From Gracilimonas sp040882225 (GTDB taxonomy: Bacteria; Bacteroidota; Rhodothermia; Balneolales; Balneolaceae), in the NCBI GenBank assembly GCA_040882225.1, contig JBBEBR010000009.1, positions 44,351-108,350 of the forward strand: a stretch of DNA of 64,000 nucleotides, written 5' to 3'. Positions 24,719 to 34,031 of this stretch are shown one piece after another. Made by a program: the position numbers and the translations under genes. Position 1 is the first letter of the stretch; each line of letters begins with the position of its first letter. The notes under the pieces were generated by a model. It was not told the origin of the DNA. It ran no database searches and saw nothing but the letters and a program-made list of their open reading frames with translations.

Positions 24719-27163
24719 ATGAAAAACCGTTACATACTATTTATTCTGCTACTATCTTTTTCGGGAACTTCTTTTTTGGCTGCTCAAAGTCAGTATAAAG
24801 AACCTTCCCAGGCAATGATTGATTTGGTGGATGGAGCACGAACTCCCTCCGTATCAATATCACCCGAAAAAAATTACATGCTGTTATTAGACCGGCCGGC
24901 GTTGCCTTCTATCGAAGAAGTTTCTCAGCCCGAATTACGATTAGCCGGCGTTCGCATAAATCCCCGCACAAATGGCCCCTCCCGTTCCGGTTCTTTAACC
25001 GGAATCACAATTCGTGATATGAAGTCCGGCAATGACCGAGATTTAAAAGGCCTTCCCAATAACCCGCGAATCTCAGATGTGAGCTGGTCGCCTGATGAAG
25101 CGAACATTTCTTTTTTGATCACCAAAGAAAATTCCATTGAACTTTGGATAGCGTCAGTTAAAAACGCTGAAGCTAAAAGGCTCACAAATCTTCCCGTAAA
25201 TGATACTTTCGGCTCACCATATGAGTGGGCAAGAGATAGCCGTACGTTGTTGTTGCAGACAGTTCCCGCTAAGAGAAGTGACATCCCAAATGAAAATTTA
25301 GTACCAACAGGCCCTGTGATTGAAGAAAGTATAGGAACCGCTCGACCGGCGCGAACCTACCAGGATCTTCTGCAGAATGAACACGACGAGAATCTATTCG
25401 ACTACTATTTTATGTCTCAGTTGGTGGAAGTTGATCTAAAGGGTAAAGCGAAAAATATCGGTGAGCCGGCCATTTATCGCTCTGTAGATTTCTCTCCAGA
25501 CGGCAAGTACATTCTCATAGAAAAAATACATAAACCTTATTCTTACCGGGTTCCTGTATATCGTTTTCCGAATAAAATCTCTGTTTCAGATCGTACTGGC
25601 AAAGAAGTATATGAAGTGGCGGACCTTCCCCTTACCGACCAAATTCCCATCGGGTTTTCCTCAACATATGAAGGCCCAAGATCCGTAAACTGGCGGGCTG
25701 ATGAACCTGCTACACTTACCTGGGTAGAAGCACTTGACGGCGGAGATGATAAAGTGGAAGTTGAGAACAGAGACCGGCTTTTTATGCTCAAAGCACCATT
25801 TCGGGAAGAACCAAAAACTTTAATTGATTTGGGTTATCGGTATTCCGGCGTTTCCTGGAGCGAGGAAGGATTTGCATTGGTGAATGAATACTGGAGAAGT
25901 TCGCGAAATCTCAGAACCTGGAAGATTAATCCAGAAGCGTCTGAAGCTAAAGAATTAATCTTTGATCGCAGCACCGAAGACCGCTACAATGATCCCGGCT
26001 CTCCGGTATACAAGCGCACCAAATATGGAACCAACGTACTGCATACAGTCGATAATGGAGCTAAGGTTTTGATGACCGGACAAGGGGCCTCGGAGGAAGG
26101 TAACCGGCCTTTCCTTTCTGTGTTCGATTTAAAAACAAAAGAAGCGCAATTTCGCTGGAGATCCGAAGCTCCTTACTATGAATTTATTGTTACTATTTTG
26201 GGTGATGATGAGGTAATTACCCGCCGTGAATCCGTAAACGAACCGCCAAATTATTTCCACCGAAATCTTTCAAACGGAAATCTTAAACAACTAACCAGTT
26301 TTGAGCATCCAACTCCCGATTTAAAAGATGTTACCAAAGAACTGATCACTTATAAAAGAAGTGATGGGGTTCAACTTTCCGCAACACTTTACCTGCCTGC
26401 CGGTTACGACAAAGAAAGAGATGGTAAACTTCCAACATTGGTGTGGGCTTATCCACGTGAGTTCAAAAGTGCGGAAGCTGCAAGTCAGGTAACGGATTCG
26501 CCTTACAGGTTCGCAAGCATCGGATATTGGGGGCCTCATTTTATGTTAACCGAAGGTTATGCGGTTGTTGAAGGCGCTGCCATGCCTATTGTAGGGGAAG
26601 ATGACAATCAGCCAAACGATACTTTTGTTGAACAATTAGTAACGAGCGCCCAGGCAGTGGTAGATGAACTGGATAAACGCGGCGTTGCTGATCCTGAGCG
26701 AATGAGTATTGGCGGACACAGTTATGGAGCTTTCATGACGGCGAACCTGCTTGCGCATTCCGATATCTTTCGTGCCGGAATAGCCCGAAGCGGAGCTTAC
26801 AACCGCACATTAACCCCTTTTGGTTTTCAGGCTGAACCCAGAACTTTCTGGGAGGCATCTGACATCTATTTCACAATGTCGCCTTTCATGCATGCCGAAA
26901 AAGTGAATGAGCCGATACTATTTGTTCACGGGCAGGCAGATAATAATTCGGGAACTTTCCCTATGCAGAGCGAGCGGATGTATCAGGCTGTTAGTGGTTT
27001 GGGTGGAACCGCTCGTTTAGTAATGCTGCCAAATGAAAGCCATGGATATGCTGCACGCGAGTCGGTTCTGCATATGTTGTGGGAACAAAGTGAATGGCTA
27101 AACACTTATGTGAAAAATGCTGAAAACCGCAGTATCGAACAAGAAACGCCCCAAATAGATTAG
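24719..27163 (+). CDS. Exported S9-family peptidase (prolyl oligopeptidase type)
   Basis: 814 residues. The signal peptide ends FLAAQ at about residue 22. A beta-propeller-type N-terminal region (30 to about 520) is followed by an alpha/beta-hydrolase domain. The triad is present: Ser668 in GGHSYGAF, Asp741 in VHGQADNNSG and His775 in NESHGYAA. The architecture with the LRLAGVRINP segment resembles the glutamyl-endopeptidase-like S9D group. Exported peptide or protein degradation. Monocistronic. Confidence 0.93.
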   Translation: MKNRYILFILLLSFSGTSFLAAQSQYKEPSQAMIDLVDGARTPSVSISPEKNYMLLLDRPALPSIEEVSQPELRLAGVRINPRTNGPSRSGSLTGITIRDMKSGNDRDLKGLPNNPRISDVSWSPDEANISFLITKENSIELWIASVKNAEAKRLTNLPVNDTFGSPYEWARDSRTLLLQTVPAKRSDIPNENLVPTGPVIEESIGTARPARTYQDLLQNEHDENLFDYYFMSQLVEVDLKGKAKNIGEPAIYRSVDFSPDGKYILIEKIHKPYSYRVPVYRFPNKISVSDRTGKEVYEVADLPLTDQIPIGFSSTYEGPRSVNWRADEPATLTWVEALDGGDDKVEVENRDRLFMLKAPFREEPKTLIDLGYRYSGVSWSEEGFALVNEYWRSSRNLRTWKINPEASEAKELIFDRSTEDRYNDPGSPVYKRTKYGTNVLHTVDNGAKVLMTGQGASEEGNRPFLSVFDLKTKEAQFRWRSEAPYYEFIVTILGDDEVITRRESVNEPPNYFHRNLSNGNLKQLTSFEHPTPDLKDVTKELITYKRSDGVQLSATLYLPAGYDKERDGKLPTLVWAYPREFKSAEAASQVTDSPYRFASIGYWGPHFMLTEGYAVVEGAAMPIVGEDDNQPNDTFVEQLVTSAQAVVDELDKRGVADPERMSIGGHSYGAFMTANLLAHSDIFRAGIARSGAYNRTLTPFGFQAEPRTFWEASDIYFTMSPFMHAEKVNEPILFVHGQADNNSGTFPMQSERMYQAVSGLGGTARLVMLPNESHGYAARESVLHMLWEQSEWLNTYVKNAENRSIEQETPQID

Positions 27164-27292
27164 CTAATAACTCTGTACAACTAATTAAATTCCTCCTGAT
27201 TAATCAGGCTGGATTTTTTTGTAACAAAAAGTGTCTGAGGAACTTTTAACTGTTCAAAAGGTACATATGTATCCATAAAACCATTAATAGCT

Positions 27293-27790
27293 ATGTATAT
27301 CATCAACAACAAGAGACAGCTTGAGAGAATTAAAACGATGGTTCCTGTTCGTAAAAACATGAATACTTTTGAAGTATATTATCATGACCCAACCACCGGT
27401 GAGCTTTGGAAGAGTTTCTTCCCGCGAGGTTATCAGGGGCATCAGGGGCCAAAACTTTTGCGGCCAGAACCTATGCCGGAGAACCTGGAACTTCAGCTGG
27501 AAATTTGCCTGAACAGTAAAGACGATTCAGATGCTATTGGCCTGGGAATTGAATGCTCCGTTAAACCAGGGCAATGGCTGAGTATCATCACCCTTATCGA
27601 TAAAAACAGGAATAAATACTTACGTTCAAACCTGAATGTCTTCTTAAATCATTTAGGAGTATTAGATCCCAAAAAATCCCTCACCGAGATCAATCTCAAA
27701 CCAGAAGAGTATGGTCTTGATGACGAAGCGCTTCAAGAAATCAAAAAGAAAGCGAAACGGGTTAAACTGAAACGTTTCTTCAGAGTTTAG
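27293..27790 (+). CDS. Conserved hypothetical protein
   Basis: 165 residues, soluble and basic at the C-terminus (EIKKKAKRVKLKRFFRV). The start may be at ATG 27293 or the internal Met at MVPVRKNMNTFEVYYHD. FEVYYHDPTTGELWKSFFPRG and LEICLNSKDDSDAIGLGIECS are its most distinctive stretches. No known domain recognised. It is followed directly by a terminator, so it is likely a single-gene unit. Confidence 0.6.
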   Translation: MYIINNKRQLERIKTMVPVRKNMNTFEVYYHDPTTGELWKSFFPRGYQGHQGPKLLRPEPMPENLELQLEICLNSKDDSDAIGLGIECSVKPGQWLSIITLIDKNRNKYLRSNLNVFLNHLGVLDPKKSLTEINLKPEEYGLDDEALQEIKKKAKRVKLKRFFRV

Positions 27791-27807
27791 GAATTTTTCA
27801 ATACTTC

Positions 27808-27838
27808 AAAAAAAGCCTCACATCCAGAGGCTTTTTTT
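27808..27838. terminator. Bidirectional rho-independent terminator
   Basis: AAAAAAAGCCTC / GAGGCTTTTTTT form a stem around ACATCCA, with A and T tracts on both sides. Bases 27839-28018 hold no gene I can see. Confidence 0.9.
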
Positions 27839-28018
27839 GTTTCCGACAGCTTGCCATGAGTTTTCGCACAAAAAAGCAGTGTATAAAACATTAGAAAATT
27901 GATTTAGGGATAAAATCCGATTCAGGTTCTTAATGTCAGGCTGTAAAATCCCGTTCAAAACATCAGCTAAACCCAGTTTTTCAGAGTCCTCTTACCAAAG
28001 ATTAGAAATGTGATTCTC

Positions 28019-28056
28019 AATATTAAGATTTTCTAATGTTAGAAAATCTTAATATT
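28019..28056. promoter_or_regulatory. Perfect 18-bp-arm palindrome over an ATG
   Basis: AATATTAAGATTTTCTAA, two bases TG, then its exact reverse complement. The central A-TG is itself an ATG that opens the downstream reading frame. A transcript would form a hairpin at the start region; as DNA it could be an operator. It has no T tract and is not a standard terminator. Confidence 0.6.
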
Positions 28057-28506
28057 ATTATTCCAGCATTGATAAAGAAAGAGAACATCTTGAAAACAGC
28101 AATCACAACTTTACTATTCCTTTTGTCCGGTTCGGGATTTTATGAGGTAGCAGCGCAAGTTACTGCGGTGATGGAAGTACGGGTAAATGTGATTAGTGGC
28201 GCGAGTTTACAATCAGTAGAGAAGCCATATATCTCGCTGGACAAGGCGCAATTTTTAGATAATGTTGAAGCAGGTACTTTCGCATTAACTGTTGCTCCCG
28301 GCACCGATGTTTTTGTTCATCTATCTGAAAATCCGATTCTTGAGAATCAGAATGGTGGGTTATTGAAGTTTGAGTCCCTCTACTTCAACCAAATTAGTTC
28401 AGCAGCAGGAAATCATCAGGTATCTATTCAGGGAAAGATTGGCGATCAGAAGTTGATGAAAGGCCAATATAAAGGTGCTGTTACCGCTGTTATAGAGTAC
28501 TTATAA
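28036..28506 (+). CDS. Exported DUF4402-like protein
   Basis: 156 residues if started at ATG 28036 inside the palindrome. The natural signal peptide begins later (KKENILKTAITTLLFLLSGSGF), so a start after the hairpin using a non-ATG codon is also possible. The mature part is beta-rich: VTAVMEVRVNVISGASL, APGTDVFVHLSENP and the closing YKGAVTAVIEYL, which matches the last strand of DUF4402-type extracellular proteins. Function unknown. Confidence 0.6.
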   Translation: MLENLNIIIPALIKKENILKTAITTLLFLLSGSGFYEVAAQVTAVMEVRVNVISGASLQSVEKPYISLDKAQFLDNVEAGTFALTVAPGTDVFVHLSENPILENQNGGLLKFESLYFNQISSAAGNHQVSIQGKIGDQKLMKGQYKGAVTAVIEYL

Positions 28507-28512
28507 AAAAAA

Positions 28513-28986
28513 TCAAAATTCATTCGCAAGAAGATCGCAAATTTGCTCCAACAGCTTCCGTTGATCTTCAGTTATTGAATTCTTAGTGTTAGAGTCTATA
28601 TCAAGTTGAGCTACAAATTCACCACTTTTCATTACAGGAACTACAATCTCTGATTTCACATCTGCACTGCAAGAAAGGTAATTTTCTTCACTTTGCACAT
28701 CCTGAGAAACAAAAGTTTCGTGGCTTAAGGCTACCTGTCCACAAATGCCCTTGCCAAAGGGAATTCGGGTATGGTCAGTGGATGGCCCAACATATGGACC
28801 CAAAACCAATTCCTTAACTCCGCCCGACTCAGCCAAATAAAAGCCAACCCAGTTAAAAGTTTCAACCTCATCGGCTAACAACTCGCAAATGGCAAAAAGC
28901 TTTTCATGGCGGGTTATTTTTTTTCGTAGGATGGCTTCAACATCCGGGATTAATTTCTCATTTAATGTCAATTCAGCAGTGCTCAT
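28513..28986 (-). CDS. GAF-domain protein, free methionine-R-sulfoxide reductase-like
   Basis: 157 residues, a single GAF domain. RIPFGKGICGQVA and CSADVKSEIVVPV are the signature segments of fRMsr, which reduces free methionine-R-sulfoxide. Two of the family's three cysteines are present (GICGQ and LSCSAD). The one normally preceding the RIPFG motif is replaced (DHTRIPFG), so redox cycling may differ or activity may be lost. Cytoplasmic. Monocistronic. Confidence 0.8.
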   Translation of the reverse strand: MSTAELTLNEKLIPDVEAILRKKITRHEKLFAICELLADEVETFNWVGFYLAESGGVKELVLGPYVGPSTDHTRIPFGKGICGQVALSHETFVSQDVQSEENYLSCSADVKSEIVVPVMKSGEFVAQLDIDSNTKNSITEDQRKLLEQICDLLANEF

Positions 28987-29107
28987 AAAAGTCTTTTTTA
29001 GGTGCCAAAAGGTATTAGTTAATGGAGTGTAATTAAAGTTAAGCTTTGATAAAAGCTTAAAAAGGTGGAATACGGAAAATCATCAAAAGGTGTGTATATT
29101 TAACGAA

Positions 29108-29785
29108 ATGGAAGAATTTTTTAGCAATATAGCTCCCTTTACAACTGAAGTTATGAGCGGCGCCGCTTTGTTGGTGGCTAGCTTCACGTCCCTTTTTTCG
29201 GTAGTAAATCCATTAACGGCAATGCCCGTTTATCTTTCTTTGATGGAAGGCAGTACCAGTGCCGAGAAATACCGAACAGCTAAGAAAGCCGGTATTTACA
29301 TGTTCTTTGTGTTAATGATATTTTTACTGGTAGGGACATATATTTTGAGCTTTTTTGGAATCAGCCTTGCCGGAATTCAAATAGCTGGGGGGCTCGTAAT
29401 TGTTCGTGCGGGATTTTCCATGCTGAATCCGGAAAAAGGCGGGGGCCGTAAACTAACCAAGCAAGATGAAGAAGCGGCAATGGAAAAAGAGGATGTTTCA
29501 TTTAGTCCCCTCGCGATGCCATTATTATCTGGACCGGGAAGCATTGCAGTGGTAATTGGATTCGGTTCAGAAGCACAAGGTGTGGTTGATTACACAGTAA
29601 ATGGTTTTGCGGTATTTTTAACGGCGTTAGCTGCATATGGAATTCTGCGTGTAGCGCCCTGGCTGGTTAAATATATCGGCAAAACCGGCATGAATGTCAT
29701 TACCAGAATGATGGGTTTCATCGCATTGGCCATTGGGGTACAGTTTGTGATAAATGGTATAGCAAGGTTTTTTGGCTTGGGATAA
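29108..29785 (+). CDS. MarC-family integral membrane protein
   Basis: 225 residues from ATG 29108 (MEEFFSNIAPF); the frame is open to GTG 29090. It has six predicted transmembrane helices. The family signatures are FTSLFSVVNPLTAMPVYL near the start, AGGLVIVRAGFSMLN, and SPLAMPLLSGPGSIAVVIGF in the second half. It shares a stop/start overlap (TAATG) with the next gene. The transported substrate of MarC proteins is not established. Confidence 0.88.
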   Translation: MEEFFSNIAPFTTEVMSGAALLVASFTSLFSVVNPLTAMPVYLSLMEGSTSAEKYRTAKKAGIYMFFVLMIFLLVGTYILSFFGISLAGIQIAGGLVIVRAGFSMLNPEKGGGRKLTKQDEEAAMEKEDVSFSPLAMPLLSGPGSIAVVIGFGSEAQGVVDYTVNGFAVFLTALAAYGILRVAPWLVKYIGKTGMNVITRMMGFIALAIGVQFVINGIARFFGLG

Positions 29786-30222
29786 TGAACTTAGATCAGT
29801 TGATTGAATATGATAAGTGGGCAAATCAGAGAGTTTTTGAGAAGCTTTCAAAATTGCCACAAAATGAAATTCGGGATGAAATCTGCCGCCTTTTTTCACA
29901 TCTTTTAAGCGCTCAGCTCGTGTGGTTTAACCGGGTTTCGTTAACAGGAGGCACGGTTGAAATTTGGCCTGAACTTTCCCTGGAAGAAATGGAAGGGTTG
30001 CTTGTGGAGAATCCCGCAAAACTGAAAACACTCATTCCACAGGCTGATAAAGTAATTACCTATTCAAATTCATATGGTAAACAATTCAAGAATTCTATAG
30101 AAGAAATTCTGCTCCATATTACTATTCACGGGCAACATCACCGGGCACAAATCGCCACTCTTTTTAGGAAGGCGGGTACTGCACCTCCCCCTACAGATTT
30201 TATTTTCTTCGCCAGAAGTTAA
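29785..30222 (+). CDS. DinB-family protein
   Basis: 145 residues, four-helix bundle. NLDQLIEYDKWANQRVFEKL opens the family. The metal-binding histidines are in LFSHLLSAQ and HITIHGQHHRAQIATLFRK. DinB-like proteins include bacillithiol or mycothiol transferases and damage-inducible proteins; which one is not clear here. Translationally coupled to MarC (start overlaps its stop). Confidence 0.85.
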   Translation: MNLDQLIEYDKWANQRVFEKLSKLPQNEIRDEICRLFSHLLSAQLVWFNRVSLTGGTVEIWPELSLEEMEGLLVENPAKLKTLIPQADKVITYSNSYGKQFKNSIEEILLHITIHGQHHRAQIATLFRKAGTAPPPTDFIFFARS

Positions 30223-30361
30223 ATTCAGCAAAAAAGATTAAAAAAAAAGCGCACATAGAGTTGTGATTACAAGTAAGTATCTTTTTCTTCATTCGTGCTA
30301 TTAACCAAATCCCGAAGCCCTGATTTACATAGAAGAATTTCTCGCAGCATTTTCATCCTTT

Positions 30362-31765
30362 ATGTGGGGATACCCGCTCGTCATTTTACTTGTTGGCGGA
30401 GGTTTGTTCTTTTTGATTTCCTCTGGTTTTACACCCTTCAGGTTTTTCTTCCACGCCATAGATATAGTTCGTGGAAAATATGACAATCCCGATGACCCTG
30501 GAGACATAAACTATTTTAAAGCCCTTTCTACCGCACTTGCTTCCACTGTGGGGATGGGAAATATTAGTGGAGTGGCAGTCGCTATTTTCCTCGGTGGCCC
30601 CGGTGCCCTGTTCTGGATGTGGATGAGTGCCATTGTTGGTATGGCAACCAAATTCTTCACTTGCACGCTTTCCATTATGTATCGCGGAAAAGATACGGAA
30701 GGTAAAATCCAGGGCGGGCCGATGTACGTTATTCGTGAGGGACTTAGTAAAAAATGGATGCCGCTTGCTTATCTCTTTGCCGTTGCGGGATTATTTGGAC
30801 CTCTGCCGATTTTTCAAACCAACCAGCTTGTACAGATTTTAAGAGATCTCATTTACATCCCAAATGGCTGGGTTGAAGCCGATGCCGCCTTCACCGGAAA
30901 TCTGTTAACGGGAATTATTCTTGTAGGATTGGTTTCGTTGGTAATTTTTGGCGGAATTACACGCATCGCAACCGTGGCGTCGAAACTGGTGCCGACTATG
31001 GTTGTAATTTATGTTGTTTCTGTACTTTTTATTCTCGCCGTACATATACAGGATATCCCCTACTATTTAGGTTTGATAGTCACCGATGCCTTCACCGGAA
31101 AAGCATTAATGGGTGGCGCGGTAGGGCAGCTGATTATTTTAGGAGTTCAACGGGCAGCATTCTCAAATGAGGCGGGAATTGGAACCGAGTCTCTCGCTCA
31201 TGGCGCGTCAAAATCCCGCGAGCCTGTTCGCGAGGGTTTAGTTGCCATGATGGAACCGGCCATCGATACCTTGATAGTTTGTACCATGACCGCGCTGGCA
31301 ATTCTGACTACCGGCGTATGGCAAAGTACAGAAGCCAATGGCGTAACTCTTACCCTAAATGCTTTTAATGAAGCCCTGCCTACTTTTGGAACTTACCTGC
31401 TGCTCATTTCAGTATTTACCTTTAGTGTGAGTTCCATGCTTTCCTACTCTTATTACGGAACAAAATGCCTTGGCTTTATTATAGGAGCCGAGCGTCAGCA
31501 TTGGTACAATTATTTTTATGTATTCTCGATCATTTTTGGGGCAATTGCTTCCATAGACGCGGTTATCAATCTAATCGATGGGATGTTTGCATTGATGGCA
31601 ATTCCTACGATGATTTCAACCTTACTACTTTCCTCTAAAGTGCGAGCGGCAATAAAGGATTACTTCTCTTTACTGAAAAAGGGTGAATTTCAGTTAGGAG
31701 TGAAAAGCTCTACTGCCAAAGACTATTTTGCACGAAAAGAAGAACGGGAGAAATTAGAAGCTTAG
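30362..31765 (+). CDS. Alanine/glycine:cation symporter (AGCS) family
   Basis: 467 residues from ATG 30362. Multiple transmembrane helices and the family motifs STVGMGNISGVAVAIFLGGPGALFWMW, GGPMYVIREGL and QRAAFSNEAGIGTESLAHG are clear. It imports a small neutral amino acid with Na+. Relatives have about 10-15 more N-terminal residues before WGYP. Here the same frame reads EALIYIEEFLAAFSSF upstream without ATG, GTG or TTG, so translation may begin at CTG 30320 or ATT 30323. Otherwise this copy is slightly shortened. Confidence 0.85.
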   Translation: MWGYPLVILLVGGGLFFLISSGFTPFRFFFHAIDIVRGKYDNPDDPGDINYFKALSTALASTVGMGNISGVAVAIFLGGPGALFWMWMSAIVGMATKFFTCTLSIMYRGKDTEGKIQGGPMYVIREGLSKKWMPLAYLFAVAGLFGPLPIFQTNQLVQILRDLIYIPNGWVEADAAFTGNLLTGIILVGLVSLVIFGGITRIATVASKLVPTMVVIYVVSVLFILAVHIQDIPYYLGLIVTDAFTGKALMGGAVGQLIILGVQRAAFSNEAGIGTESLAHGASKSREPVREGLVAMMEPAIDTLIVCTMTALAILTTGVWQSTEANGVTLTLNAFNEALPTFGTYLLLISVFTFSVSSMLSYSYYGTKCLGFIIGAERQHWYNYFYVFSIIFGAIASIDAVINLIDGMFALMAIPTMISTLLLSSKVRAAIKDYFSLLKKGEFQLGVKSSTAKDYFARKEEREKLEA

Positions 31766-31809
31766 AATTGGGTCCTATCACGAAACGATGCCTGTGTTCT
31801 GTTCTCTGC

Positions 31810-31873
31810 TAACTTTTCCAAAGTTAATACTGCGAATAGTAAAAGAGCCTCCGAGTAAACTTTGGAAAAGTTA
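31810..31873. repeat. 16-bp perfect inverted repeat with 32-base loop
   Basis: TAACTTTTCCAAAGTT at 31810-31825 and its reverse complement at 31858-31873, in a 197-base gap between convergent genes. A real terminator lies further right. Not explained by either gene; it may be a small mobile or REP-like unit. Confidence 0.45.
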
Positions 31874-31902
31874 TTTCCCCCTCATTCGGCACAAGGTGCA
31901 TA

Positions 31903-31944
31903 AAAAAAGCCGGTTCAGGTATAACCCGAACCGGCTTTTAAAAT
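31903..31944. terminator. Bidirectional terminator between convergent genes
   Basis: AAAAGCCGGTTC / GAACCGGCTTTT stem around AGGTATAACCC, with A and T tracts, serving the symporter gene on plus and the LVIVD gene on minus. Confidence 0.9.
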
Positions 31945-31963
31945 TAACTATTCTAAGATGGGC

Positions 31964-33991
31964 CTATTGAGGGCCTGCAGCTAATTCTCTTACAGTTCCT
32001 GCAAGCTTGCGGACTTTATCAGCGTTAGCGGAACTTCCAGCCTGACTCTCTACTTCTTGAGCCAGCTCATTCAACATACTTCTTCGCTCAGAAGCGGAAG
32101 CATTTTCAGCTTCAGACAATGTTCTTCTTGTGGAAGTGATGTCTTCGTATGCTAATCCATTTCCACGCTCAAGCTGATCTAAATAAGCCTTAGCAAGTGC
32201 AAATGTAGCCGGCCAATCATACTTGGGCTGCCCCTGTGGATTCAGATACTCAAGTTTAACTGTATTTGCCGCGGCAATCTCATTCTCCGTTAGATAATCG
32301 CTGGGCTGTAGTTCGAAAATATCAAGTCCACGGGCGATTTCTGAATTAACGATTGCACCATTGTACCAGTAAACCGACCAACTTCCGCCCATTTGCATAC
32401 GGGTAGAATCAACTGGCCCACGATCGTGGTAAGCAATTTCAATTGGATTTTCAGGGTTTGTCCAGTCAAAAATGGAAATCCCGCCCTGATACCAAGACTG
32501 CACCATAATATCTCTGTCTGGAACCGGAATTAATGAACCATTATGGGCCACACAGTTTTCCTGCGGAGTTTGCGGGGCAGGTAGTTTGTAGTAGCTCTTG
32601 AAATCCATCTGGTTATTCTCAATAGTGAAAATCGCGTTAGCGCCCCATTCCATAGGATCAGACTCACGGCATTTTGGCTGGCCGCCGCCTCCCCACTCAT
32701 CAGTAAAAAGAACTTTGCTGCCATCATTATTGAATGTTGCAGAATGCCAGTAAGCGAAGTTTGAATCTGCTACAGCATCAACTCTTGTTGGGTTTTCAGG
32801 ATCAGAAATATCCAACAATAAACCGTAACCTTCACAGGCACCGCCGGCTAACCCAATTTCAGGATAAAGAGTGATATCGTGGCACTGATCTGGCCCACGG
32901 CGTTCGGGTTGTTCTCCACCACGGTTCCCCATCATTTCTGCAACCATATCTGGAAGAGCTTCACGTAAAGCTGCACTGTCAGCGGCGGTGGGCTCTCCGG
33001 TTCCGCCTCTTTCTTCAACTATGTTATTAAGCATAGGCCGAACCATTCTGTCTGGAAGAACACGAGGTTGACCAAATAACTCAGCAACAAAAGCACCCTC
33101 TTCGCGAGCTTCTTCTATTGCAGCTAAATCAGCTGGAGATAGGCCATGGCTTGGAGCCGCTTCCAAATCGTCGAAAATCCTTGGAGAGCTTACAATTTCA
33201 GCCAGTTCGGGTTGTGCAAGCGGTACCTTTATAACTTCAATCCGAAAAAGAGCCGAATTTGGATCATCGTCTGGCATCACACTGCTACATCCAGGAAGCT
33301 CATCTTCTGGGCGAACAGGAGCAGAACCTGAGATATATACATAAACATTCTCATCGTCATTAGGATCTTTTAAAACAGAATGGGTATGAGAACCACGGCA
33401 GGTTTGTACGTTAGACACATACTGTGGATCGCGGATATCAGTTATGTCAAAAATGCGGATTCCACGAAGGCGGTCATTACTAACTGCTTCCTGAACTCCT
33501 TCCGTACCGCAATCGAGGCGGCCAGATAAACCTTCACCGGAAACGAATAATAAATTTCCATATACGGAAACATCACTTTGTGAGGCCGGGCAAAGAAAAT
33601 CAATCACAAGCTCAGGTGAATCCATGTTGGAAATATCCCAAACCAGGAAGCCATTGTAATTTCCCTGGATGGCATAATTTCCTGTGAAAGCGAGATCAGA
33701 ATTTGTAACACCTAAGAAGTCTTCAGGTGGCGGAGTAACAGATCGCAGCTTAAGATTCCAGATGGCTTCTTCGGCATCAAAAAGGCCGGCGGTAAGTCCT
33801 ACGCGTGGATCTGACTCTGGAGCTTCTACTTCTTCAATAGGTACAAGCTTTGAAGTGGGGGTAGTGCTTTCGCCCGACTCGATAACTTGCTCTGATGAAG
33901 AGCATCCATAAGCAATTAAGAATGTGCAAACCAGCAGAAGGGAAGACCAAAAATAGCCCCGGGCTGGAAGGTTAAGTTTAAAATATTTCAT
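31964..33991 (-). CDS. Exported LVIVD-repeat lipoprotein
   Basis: 675 residues. The lipobox is IAYGCSSS near residue 30. The body is a propeller-like array of LVIVD-type repeats: DISNMDSPELVIDF, DITDIRDPQYVSNV, DISDPENPTRVDAV and DWTNPENPIEIAYHDRG. It includes GGEQPERRGPDQCHDITLYPEIGLAGGACEGYG. The C-terminal about 50 residues are Ser/Ala/Glu-rich helix. Surface or outer-membrane protein of unknown partner. It lies 40 bases downstream of the DUF305 gene and is probably in one operon with it. Confidence 0.85.
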   Translation of the reverse strand: MKYFKLNLPARGYFWSSLLLVCTFLIAYGCSSSEQVIESGESTTPTSKLVPIEEVEAPESDPRVGLTAGLFDAEEAIWNLKLRSVTPPPEDFLGVTNSDLAFTGNYAIQGNYNGFLVWDISNMDSPELVIDFLCPASQSDVSVYGNLLFVSGEGLSGRLDCGTEGVQEAVSNDRLRGIRIFDITDIRDPQYVSNVQTCRGSHTHSVLKDPNDDENVYVYISGSAPVRPEDELPGCSSVMPDDDPNSALFRIEVIKVPLAQPELAEIVSSPRIFDDLEAAPSHGLSPADLAAIEEAREEGAFVAELFGQPRVLPDRMVRPMLNNIVEERGGTGEPTAADSAALREALPDMVAEMMGNRGGEQPERRGPDQCHDITLYPEIGLAGGACEGYGLLLDISDPENPTRVDAVADSNFAYWHSATFNNDGSKVLFTDEWGGGGQPKCRESDPMEWGANAIFTIENNQMDFKSYYKLPAPQTPQENCVAHNGSLIPVPDRDIMVQSWYQGGISIFDWTNPENPIEIAYHDRGPVDSTRMQMGGSWSVYWYNGAIVNSEIARGLDIFELQPSDYLTENEIAAANTVKLEYLNPQGQPKYDWPATFALAKAYLDQLERGNGLAYEDITSTRRTLSEAENASASERRSMLNELAQEVESQAGSSANADKVRKLAGTVRELAAGPQ

Positions 33992-34031
33992 ATATACTGT
34001 CCGTGTTTTGTTGTTGTTTATATAGTTTGAA

